Source of the DNA: Bacteroides ndongoniae
GTDB lineage: Bacteria > Bacteroidota > Bacteroidia > Bacteroidales > Bacteroidaceae
Length of the DNA stretch: 64,000 bases
Direction of reading: 5' to 3'
NCBI RefSeq assembly: GCF_900108345.1
Contig: NZ_FNVV01000014.1
Location: 372,001-436,000, forward strand
The notes under the pieces were generated by a model, which saw only the letters and a list, made by a program, of their open reading frames with translations, ran no database searches and was not told the origin of the DNA. The position numbers were made by a program, and so were the translations under genes. Shown in pieces: positions 36,315 to 42,881 of this stretch; the first letter of the stretch is position 1; the number at the start of each line of letters is the position of its first letter.

Positions 36315-36388
36315 GTGAATAGTCGGAAAAAACTATTATAAAGAAATAGATCCCCTAAGGGGACTTATAAGCTTTGCCGACTATTCAC
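36315..36388. ncRNA. Three-tier hairpin, possible structured RNA
   Basis: Outer perfect 12-bp arms (36315-36326, 36377-36388), middle TTATAAAG with CTTATAA (36336-36343, 36364-36370, one bulge), and inner TCCCC-TAA-GGGGA (36351-36363). All three are nested in order. No T-run directly follows on either strand, so it is not a normal terminator. It lies 107 bases after the holA stop on that gene's strand. RNA, DNA cruciform or protein site are all open. Confidence 0.5.
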
Positions 36389-36495
36389 TTCTTATTTGCA
36401 GCTTGCTGAGATTGTAAGTAGTGCAGATAATATGTAAACGAAAGATGTTACAGACTATTGTTATAGCAAATAAGTATAAGGATATTTTATTCTTT

Positions 36496-37515
36496 TTAGT
36501 GTAGTATTTTGAAAACTAATTCTCGAAGAAGCTCACTATCTGTCAATGATGAGTTACCAATACCTTTTGATTTGGCATCAGTATACCTGATCTCCCCTAT
36601 GATTTGCATTGTCTTTACGCCACTGTATCGTTTCATGGCAGTTTGGTATTCCCTGGCTTGCCATGGACTTTTCAATCCCAGGAAAGAGGCAATTCCCTGT
36701 TCAGATTTTTCTGGTGCATAATAGGCTAGCATGAGGTTTGAATAAAAGCCAAAAAGTAAAGATAAGGTCATCTGTAATGGATTGGTTTTAGGATTTTTCT
36801 CAAAATAGTTTATTATCTGATTAGCTTTTAGAACATTCCTTTCTACCAAAGCACTTCGAAGTTCAAAGTTATTATAGTCTTTGCTTATGCCTATGTTACG
36901 TTCAATTTGCTCTGGGGTGACACGGGTCTGCCCTTTAGGGAGTGTAATGATTAATTTTTCCAGTTCTCCTGTCAGCCGACTAAGGTCTGTACCCACAAAG
37001 TCGGCTAACATAGAAGTGGCTTTAGGCTCCAGATCTACCCCTTTACGTTTCATGTAGGAAGTGATAAATGCCGGAAGTTGGGCCTCTTTTAGCTTCTTTG
37101 ATTCGAACAAGATGCCCACTTTCTCTATTTCAGCAGCTAATTTTTTCCTTCGGTCCAGTACTCCATGTTTGTGGCACATGACCAGTATGGTGGATCTAAG
37201 AGGCTTTTGCAGGTAATAGGAAAGTTCGTCTATATTGCGAATCGATTGAGCTTCTTTCACTATAACGACCTGGTGTTCTGACATCATAGGATATCGCTTG
37301 GCTGCATTGATGACTGTAGCGATATCTACGTCTGCACCATAAACTACAGAAAGGTTGAATTCCTTTTCCGTATCAGTCAGAACATTGTCCATGATATAAT
37401 CAGAGATGAGGTCAATATAGTATGCCTCTTCCCCCATCAGATAATAGATAGGACGATACTGTTTTGAGCGTAGTTCTCTTAAAATATCATCACATGTTAT
37501 CTCTTGTTTTGTCAT
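36496..37515 (-). CDS. holA: DNA polymerase III delta subunit
   Basis: 339 residues, HolA family: N-terminal AAA-like domain (YYLMGEEAYYIDLISDYI at about 24-41, a degenerate nucleotide site as normal for delta), ending with the helical collar domain and DSELLRELVFKILH. Delta opens the beta sliding clamp during loading at the replication fork. It follows amn by 15 bases on the same strand, so the two are probably co-transcribed. Confidence 0.9.
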   Translation of the reverse strand: MTKQEITCDDILRELRSKQYRPIYYLMGEEAYYIDLISDYIMDNVLTDTEKEFNLSVVYGADVDIATVINAAKRYPMMSEHQVVIVKEAQSIRNIDELSYYLQKPLRSTILVMCHKHGVLDRRKKLAAEIEKVGILFESKKLKEAQLPAFITSYMKRKGVDLEPKATSMLADFVGTDLSRLTGELEKLIITLPKGQTRVTPEQIERNIGISKDYNNFELRSALVERNVLKANQIINYFEKNPKTNPLQMTLSLLFGFYSNLMLAYYAPEKSEQGIASFLGLKSPWQAREYQTAMKRYSGVKTMQIIGEIRYTDAKSKGIGNSSLTDSELLRELVFKILH

Positions 37516-37530
37516 ATAAATGGAGTGGTT

Positions 37531-38307
37531 TTACCAGTCGAATTTCAGATGTTTTACGGTTTTTTTCTCATCGATAATCATACGTAAAGACTCTATTCCG
37601 ATACCTACATGTTCTGCTACGTAGTTCTGGGTTACGAGATTGTCGCTTTTTTCTGTTTTGACACCTTCCGGAATCATAGGCTGATCGGAAACCAGAAGCA
37701 GAGCACCAGTAGGAATGTGGTTAGCAAATCCACAGCTGAATAAGGTTGCGGTTTCCATATCGACGGCCATTGCTCTAGTTTTCTTCAGATACTCTTTGAA
37801 GGCGTCGTCGTGCTCCCAGATTCGTCGGTTAGTAGTATAAACGGTGCCGGTCCAGTAATCGCGGCCATAGTCACGAATAGCAGATGAAACGGCACGCTGT
37901 AGCATAAATGCAGGCAGTGACGGCACTTCTGGAGGAAAATAATCATTGGAGGTACCTTCGCCACGAATTGCGGCAATGGGAAGAATAAGGTCACCAATTT
38001 TATTTTTACGGTCAATTCCTCCGCATTTCCCCAAAAACAGGCATGCTTTGGGATGAATAGCACTTAATAAATCCATGATAATTGCCGCATTGGGACTTCC
38101 CATTCCAAAGTTTACTATCGTTATGCCTTCAGCTCTTGCTGATATCATATTGGCATCTCTTCCTAAGATTGGTACATTAAACTTTTCGGCAAAGATTTCT
38201 ACATACTTATTGAAATTAGTCAGCAATATATACTCATCAAAATCTTCCAGACTACGTTTTGTGTAACGAGGTAACCAATTAGCTACAATTTCTTCCTTTG
38301 TTTTCAT
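37531..38307 (-). CDS. amn: AMP nucleosidase
   Basis: 258 residues, phosphorylase superfamily I: GMGSPNAAIIMDLL (around 69-82), FLGKCGGI (around 91-98) and the purine-site AVDMETATLFSCGF (around 186-199). It hydrolyses AMP to adenine and ribose 5-phosphate; this short form without the N-terminal domain of the E. coli enzyme is the usual annotation in Bacteroidetes. The related uridine or purine-nucleoside phosphorylases are alternatives. Divergent from the HsdR_N gene. Confidence 0.85.
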   Translation of the reverse strand: MKTKEEIVANWLPRYTKRSLEDFDEYILLTNFNKYVEIFAEKFNVPILGRDANMISARAEGITIVNFGMGSPNAAIIMDLLSAIHPKACLFLGKCGGIDRKNKIGDLILPIAAIRGEGTSNDYFPPEVPSLPAFMLQRAVSSAIRDYGRDYWTGTVYTTNRRIWEHDDAFKEYLKKTRAMAVDMETATLFSCGFANHIPTGALLLVSDQPMIPEGVKTEKSDNLVTQNYVAEHVGIGIESLRMIIDEKKTVKHLKFDW

Positions 38308-38317
38308 AAGATTTCAT

Positions 38318-38325
38318 TATTTTTG
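38318..38325 (+). promoter_or_regulatory. -7 promoter box of the HsdR_N-like gene
   Basis: TATTTTTG, with TTTG at 38297-38300 (17-base gap, a little short). Confidence 0.4.
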
Positions 38326-38361
38326 CACCTTCTAATAAGGATGCATCTATTATTAAATTCA

Positions 38362-38369
38362 CAAATGTA
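38362..38369 (-). promoter_or_regulatory. -7 promoter box of amn-holA
   Basis: Minus-strand TACATTTG fits TAnnTTTG; it overlaps the start region of the divergent HsdR_N-like gene, so both genes share this 66-base control region. Confidence 0.45.
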
Positions 38370-38373
38370 GTAA

Positions 38374-38823
38374 ATGTTATCGTTAAATTTGCCAGCATTC
38401 GATGCTAAAATTATCGTAAAAGATGGGAAAAAGGCTATTTTCGACATAATACGTCGCCGATATGTAGCATTGACACCAGAAGAATGGGTTCGCCAGCATT
38501 TTGTTCACTTCCTGTTGACTTATAAAGGATATCCGCAGGCTTTAATGGCTAATGAAGTACAGTTGCAATTGAATGGGACAAGAAAACGTTGTGATACTGT
38601 GCTTTATCGTCGCGATCTTAGTGCACAGATGATTGTAGAATATAAAGCACCGGATGTAGTGATTACACAAGCTGTATTCAATCAGATAACGCGCTACAAT
38701 ATGGTGCTTAAGGTAGATTATCTGGTGGTAAGCAACGGTATACAACATTATTGTTGTCGTATGGATTACGAGCGGAATACTTATACCTTTTTGCAGGACA
38801 TACCGGATTACCGGTTGTTATAG
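38374..38823 (+). CDS. Stand-alone HsdR N-terminal-type PD-(D/E)XK protein
   Basis: 149 residues, only the nuclease-like N-terminal domain of type I restriction R subunits. A plausible active site is Glu61 (MANEVQLQLN), Asp74 (RCDTVLY) and Glu89-x-Lys91 (IVEYKAP). No helicase, HsdM or HsdS is nearby. The neighbours amn and holA suggest a housekeeping DNA role rather than defence, but the function is unknown. Its last 16 bases overlap the end of the convergent beta-lactamase gene. Confidence 0.85.
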   Translation: MLSLNLPAFDAKIIVKDGKKAIFDIIRRRYVALTPEEWVRQHFVHFLLTYKGYPQALMANEVQLQLNGTRKRCDTVLYRRDLSAQMIVEYKAPDVVITQAVFNQITRYNMVLKVDYLVVSNGIQHYCCRMDYERNTYTFLQDIPDYRLL

Positions 38824-39713
38824 CGTGTATTCAGTTCGTCGTAAATCAGTCTTGAGATGAATGCAATGATAGAAGCGTTTTCTTGATCGGTTTCGTATGA
38901 GTTCATCACGAAGATTGCAATGTAATATTTCACTCCGCAAGGTAGCGTGACGAAGCCCAGATCATTGTCTGCAAGCTTCATTCCGTTTGGGTTCCGATCG
39001 GACGAACCGGTCTTATGCCCTACTTGAGTGCAGGGAGGTAATAGGCCTTTTAACTTATCTGTGCCAGTAGTTGTACCCAGCATGATTTCTGTGAGAAACT
39101 CTTTGTAATTGTTGGCAAACAGCGTTTTTGTATCTGCAATGAAAAGCAGCCGGGTTGCTTCTGACGGGTAACTCCAATTGTTATAAGGCGCCTTTTCCGG
39201 ATCCTGATGCATGGTGTTTTCTGTTTCCGAAAGATGGAAATTCTTGATACCCAGCTTTCTTATGTAGCTATCTACTTTTGAGATGCCTCCTGCATAATCT
39301 ATTAAAATGTCACAGGCGTTGTTGTCACTGAGCGAGACACTGTATTTCAATAAGTCACGTAGTGAGATATTGATGTCCTGATTGGGGTATTTGTCTCGTA
39401 AGGGACTATAGGTATTCTTCTGTAGCTGAGACGAGCTGATGTGCAAAATACTATCCAAAGGTGTGCCGGCATGATCCATTTTATCTAAAACGGCCAATGC
39501 TATATGAAATTTGAAAACACTAAGGAGCGGATAACGTAAATTGTTGTTATAGAGTAGCGTATCTCCCCTTTCCGTCAGAACGGAGACTCCTACCGTAGCT
39601 TTTTTGTTTTTCAGGAAGTCTGAAATTCTGGATTGTAATGTTGTGTTTTGTGCACAGAGAGTTGTTACACTAAACAAATAACTTACTAAAATGAATGTAG
39701 TTCTCAGTTTCAT
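38808..39713 (-). CDS. Class A beta-lactamase, A2-like
   Basis: 301 residues with a signal peptide (about 1-21, SVTTLCAQ; LCAQ is not a good lipobox but lipidation cannot be excluded). Catalytic set complete: Ser65-x-x-Lys68 (SVFK), Ser129-Asp-Asn131 (SDN), general base Glu165 in SETEN, KTG at 234-236. Four residues after Glu165 stands His169 where TEM-type enzymes have Asn170; this is typical of the A2 group (PER, CfxA, CepA relatives). It hydrolyses beta-lactams in the periplasm. No mobile element adjoins it, so it looks like a resident chromosomal gene. Confidence 0.9.
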   Translation of the reverse strand: MKLRTTFILVSYLFSVTTLCAQNTTLQSRISDFLKNKKATVGVSVLTERGDTLLYNNNLRYPLLSVFKFHIALAVLDKMDHAGTPLDSILHISSSQLQKNTYSPLRDKYPNQDINISLRDLLKYSVSLSDNNACDILIDYAGGISKVDSYIRKLGIKNFHLSETENTMHQDPEKAPYNNWSYPSEATRLLFIADTKTLFANNYKEFLTEIMLGTTTGTDKLKGLLPPCTQVGHKTGSSDRNPNGMKLADNDLGFVTLPCGVKYYIAIFVMNSYETDQENASIIAFISRLIYDELNTRYNNR

Positions 39714-39727
39714 GGCGTTTCCTCATG

Positions 39728-39782
39728 AAAAAAAGTCCGATCTGTCTTTTGCAAAGTAATGCGGACAAATCGGACTTTTTTT
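39728..39782. terminator. Bidirectional terminator upstream of the beta-lactamase
   Basis: Perfect 14-bp arms 39728-39741 and 39769-39782 with A7 and T7 ends. It ends the nif3-zinc-ribbon transcript (minus) just 15 bases before the beta-lactamase start codon, so the beta-lactamase promoter must lie inside or overlap the hairpin, or expression depends on read-through. Confidence 0.85.
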
Positions 39783-39790
39783 ATTCTTTT

Positions 39791-40621
39791 TTAATCAGCG
39801 TCAGCTATTTTTCTTCTGCTTCTTGTCGGCTTTTCCTTTACTGGCTCTTCTTTATGTTCAGGAGTTACTCCAGCCAGTTCGGGGTCTATCATGATGCGTC
39901 CGCAATATTCACATACAATGACTTTTTTGCGTGAGCGAATATCCAGTTGTCTCTGAGGCGGAATCTTATTGAAGCAACCGCCACATGCGTCACGTTGTAC
40001 ATAGACGATGCCCAGACCGTTGCGTGAATTCTTACGGATTCGTTTGAACGACTGAAGCAGACGAGGCTCTATTTTGGTTTCAAGGTCTTTAGCCTTATCT
40101 CTCAGTTTTTCTTCTTCCTGCTTGGTTTCAGAAATAATTTCGTCCAGCTCGTTCTTCTTTACTTCCAAGTCTTTCTTTCTTTCTTCCAGGGTGTTTGAGC
40201 TTTCTGCCTCTTCAGCAGTCTTTGCCTGTTCCTGTGCAGTAAACTCTTTGATTCTTTTTTCGCAGAGTTCGATTTCCAGTGTCTGGAATTCAATTTCTTT
40301 GGTCAGGAAATCATATTCCCGGTTATTGCGGACATTATCCTGTTGTTCTTTGTATTTTGCAACAGAAGCTTTAGCTGCCTCTATCTCAACTTTTTTGCCT
40401 GCTATAGAAGTCTTCAGTTCTGCAATTTCAGATTTAATTCTTTCGATACGAGTACTTAAACCTGCTATTTCATCCTCCAGATCCTGCACTTCTAACGGCA
40501 GTTCGCCTCTTAATGTTTTAATTTCGTCGATTTTGGACAAGGTTGTCTGTAGTTGGTACAACGTTTTCAACTTTTGTTCCACGGTCAGTTCTTGTGGATC
40601 TTTTTTTGCTTCTTTAGCCAT
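39791..40621 (-). CDS. Coiled-coil zinc-ribbon protein (CdsZ/DUF164 type)
   Basis: 276 residues: a long charged coiled coil (about 12-190), then a four-cysteine zinc ribbon Cys213-x2-Cys216 and Cys237-x2-Cys240, and a basic tail (KPTRSRRK). The family (C4-type zinc ribbon, CT398/FlgZ/CdsZ relatives) includes proteins that bind RNA polymerase sigma factors or export machinery; the role in Bacteroidetes is not known to me. It starts four bases after the Nif3-like gene, an arrangement conserved in many bacteria. Confidence 0.85.
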   Translation of the reverse strand: MAKEAKKDPQELTVEQKLKTLYQLQTTLSKIDEIKTLRGELPLEVQDLEDEIAGLSTRIERIKSEIAELKTSIAGKKVEIEAAKASVAKYKEQQDNVRNNREYDFLTKEIEFQTLEIELCEKRIKEFTAQEQAKTAEEAESSNTLEERKKDLEVKKNELDEIISETKQEEEKLRDKAKDLETKIEPRLLQSFKRIRKNSRNGLGIVYVQRDACGGCFNKIPPQRQLDIRSRKKVIVCEYCGRIMIDPELAGVTPEHKEEPVKEKPTRSRRKIADAD

Positions 40622-40625
40622 TGCT

Positions 40626-41720
40626 TTACATGTATTTTATGGGATTTGTATTTACTTTAGTCATTTGTATGTCCAAAGTGGGAAACAAATCCCTGATTAT
40701 TGTATAAAATATTTCTTTCGTATATTGTTCGCTCTCATAATGCCCTATTTCGGCCAGCAGTATTTCTGTGTCAAGGCCAAAATAGTCATGGTATTTTATT
40801 TCACCGGTAATGAAGACATCTGCCTGATTGCGTATGGCATGAGGGATTAAAAAGGATCCCGCACCACCACATAAAGCTACAGTCTGTATTTCCCTTCCTG
40901 TCAGTTTATTGTGTTTCAGACATCCCACTTCGAACGTTTTCTTTATCCTTTTCAGGAATTCCAGCTCTGTTTCAGGATGTTCCAGTTCTCCAATCAGACC
41001 TGAGCCAGCCTGTCCCCATGAGTTTTGCAGCGGGTACAGGTCGTAAGCAGGCTCTTCGTAAGGGTGTGCGTGAAGCAGCGCTTTGATTGCTTCTGCCTTT
41101 TTGTATGCAGGCAGCACAGTTTCTATCCGCACTTCCTTTTCGGTATGCAACTCTCCAATGTTTCCACAAAAGGGATGTGTACCCTCCGATGCACGGAAGG
41201 TGCCCTCTCCTACTACATTGTAACTGCATGAATCATAGTTGCCTATGCAGCCGCAACCTGCATCGAATAAAGCCTTTCGGACCGATTCTGCTTGCATCAG
41301 CGGTACGAATGTTACCAGCTTCAACAGAGAGTTTTCTTTCGGCAGCAGAATACGGGTGTTTTTTAATCCGATTTTCTCTGCTATTTTAAAATTGACTCCT
41401 TGCTGCAGATTATCCAGATTGGTATGGGCTGCATAGATGACAAGGTCGTTTTTGATAGCCTTCAGAATGCAACGTTCTACATAATCCTTTCCTGTAATGG
41501 ATTTGTATCCTTTAAAAATAAGCGGATGATGAGCAATGATCAGGTTATATCCTAAAGCAATTGCTTCATCCAGAACGGATTCGGTAACGTCAAGACACAA
41601 CAAAGCCCCTGTTGCTTCCGCATCTGTCAATCCTATTTGCAAACCGGCATTGTCAAATCCGTCTTGCAATGGCAGAGGCGCGAACCGTTCAAGGGCGCAT
41701 ACTACTTCCTTTATCTTCAT
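40626..41720 (-). CDS. Nif3-like dinuclear metal-center protein (YbgI/YqfO)
   Basis: 364 residues from ATG 41720; the frame extends eight codons upstream without need. Metal-binding motifs of the family: HHPLIFKG near 70-77, HTNLD near 107-111, and the C-terminal GEIKYHDYF and HYESEQ. The middle insert (about 125-230) is a PII-like domain as in YqfO. These proteins form toroidal hexamers with two metals per subunit; proposed roles include GTP cyclohydrolase I-like functions, but none is settled. Paired with the zinc-ribbon gene. Confidence 0.88.
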   Translation of the reverse strand: MKIKEVVCALERFAPLPLQDGFDNAGLQIGLTDAEATGALLCLDVTESVLDEAIALGYNLIIAHHPLIFKGYKSITGKDYVERCILKAIKNDLVIYAAHTNLDNLQQGVNFKIAEKIGLKNTRILLPKENSLLKLVTFVPLMQAESVRKALFDAGCGCIGNYDSCSYNVVGEGTFRASEGTHPFCGNIGELHTEKEVRIETVLPAYKKAEAIKALLHAHPYEEPAYDLYPLQNSWGQAGSGLIGELEHPETELEFLKRIKKTFEVGCLKHNKLTGREIQTVALCGGAGSFLIPHAIRNQADVFITGEIKYHDYFGLDTEILLAEIGHYESEQYTKEIFYTIIRDLFPTLDIQMTKVNTNPIKYM

Positions 41721-41741
41721 ATAAATGGAAAAAATTGTCTG

Positions 41742-41749
41742 CAAATATA
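41742..41749 (-). promoter_or_regulatory. -7 promoter box of nif3-like/zinc-ribbon genes
   Basis: Minus-strand TATATTTG, exact TAnnTTTG fit, 22 bases before the start. Confidence 0.55.
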
Positions 41750-41845
41750 CGAAAAAAGCATGTACGCAACTCTGATTTTTGTTTTTTTTAGAAATAGAGC
41801 AGAGTATTGGGGAATAAATTAGGACTAAAAAGAATGGGAAAAAAC

Positions 41846-41938
41846 AAGGAAAGTGCGTTATGCTTTCTCGCAGGATATGGATTATTGCGGATAAAATCCG
41901 ACAAGCTTATCCGGAGAGAGGCATGACACACTTTCCTT
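41846..41938 (-). ncRNA. 93-nt extended hairpin downstream of ppx (terminator or structured RNA)
   Basis: AAGGAAAGTG (41846-41855) pairs perfectly with CACTTTCCTT (41929-41938). Inside, most bases up to TTTCTC/GAGAGA continue the stem, then GGATA pairs with TATCC and CGGAT-AAA-ATCCG closes the tip. On the minus strand the 3' arm is followed by TTGTTTTTT, so it can end the ppk-ppx transcript, yet it is far longer and more branched than other terminators in this window. Confidence 0.6.
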
Positions 41939-41973
41939 ATTCTTGTATATTGCTTTGGGGTATGGGTGCAGGT

Positions 41974-42879
41974 TTATTCTTTACTTAGCTGCTTGGAATA
42001 CAGACTGTCGATAATTCCGTCTGCCAGTCCTATTACAGGTACATGGATGTATTCGGCCTTTACGATATTGGCTATGGTCAGGAATATTTCGGCGGCCGGT
42101 ACAATGACATCTGCGCGGTCGGCTTTCAGACTGAATTCATTCATGCGCTGTTCGGGTGTCAGCGGTTTGAGTTCATCGTATAATCCTTGCAAAGAAGCGA
42201 TAGGCATCCTCATCTTCTTTTTATCCTTTTTCTCGGCCAGACGATACAGTTTATTGATGTTTCCTCCCGATCCGATGATGTTGATACCTTGGAAGTCGGC
42301 CGTAAGCCGTGTCAGGTCGTCTTTCATCTGTGCCCAGGTTTCATCTTTTACGGCTCCGCTCAGGATGCGTACGGTTCCTATATTGTACGAAAGCGACTGA
42401 ACCAATTCACCATTGGTCAGCAGGTTGATTTCTGTACTTCCACCGCCGACATCTACATAAATATAGTTTCCGGTACGGTCTTCCATACATTCTATATGAT
42501 TGTTGTAGATCATATGTGCTTCTTCCTGGCCATCAATTACTTCGATGTTGATGCCTGTGTCTTTCAGAATCTTCTTGATGACACTTTTTCCGTTTTTGGC
42601 ATCGCGCATGGCAGAGGTAGCACATGCACGGTAGTCGGTCACTTCGTATATCTTCATCAGTTGGCGGAAAGCTTTCATCAGTCTTCTCAGCTTGACGAGT
42701 TTTATTTCAGAAACTTCTCCTAAAGAAAAGACATCGAATCCCAACCGCAGGGGAACTCGTAGCAACATGACTTTTGACAGTCGCTTGCTGATTAGGTTTT
42801 CGTCTTCTTTTTCTTTTTTGATTAGCAACCGCACTGCATTCGAACCGATGTCGATGGCGGCATAGCATTTATTACTCAT
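41974..42879 (-). CDS. ppx: Exopolyphosphatase Ppx/GppA
   Basis: 301 residues from MSNKCYAAIDIGSNAVRLLI at 42879. Sugar kinase/Hsp70-like ATPase fold of the Ppx/GppA family with DIGSNAVR (phosphate loop 1), GGGSTEI (near 143-149) and a shortened C-terminus: the HD domain of E. coli Ppx is absent. It removes phosphate from polyphosphate ends or acts on pppGpp. Begins two bases after the ppk stop, so builder and remover of polyphosphate are co-expressed. Confidence 0.9.
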   Translation of the reverse strand: MSNKCYAAIDIGSNAVRLLIKKEKEDENLISKRLSKVMLLRVPLRLGFDVFSLGEVSEIKLVKLRRLMKAFRQLMKIYEVTDYRACATSAMRDAKNGKSVIKKILKDTGINIEVIDGQEEAHMIYNNHIECMEDRTGNYIYVDVGGGSTEINLLTNGELVQSLSYNIGTVRILSGAVKDETWAQMKDDLTRLTADFQGINIIGSGGNINKLYRLAEKKDKKKMRMPIASLQGLYDELKPLTPEQRMNEFSLKADRADVIVPAAEIFLTIANIVKAEYIHVPVIGLADGIIDSLYSKQLSKE

Positions 42880-42881
42880 TG

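Larger units (their letters stand above)
35506..36495. other. 990-base AT-rich gene-free stretch
   Basis: Very AT-rich from 35580 to about 36060 with no open frame that looks coding. Contents I can point to: the XRE promoter, three copies of a TTAAACCT/AGGTTTAA word at 36037-36097, and a three-tier hairpin at 36315-36388. No DnaA-box cluster, tRNA or transposase remnant was recognised. Confidence 0.7.

Noticed and set aside
38374-38823. Part of a type I restriction system
   Set aside because: No hsdM, hsdS or helicase domain within the window; the domain stands alone.
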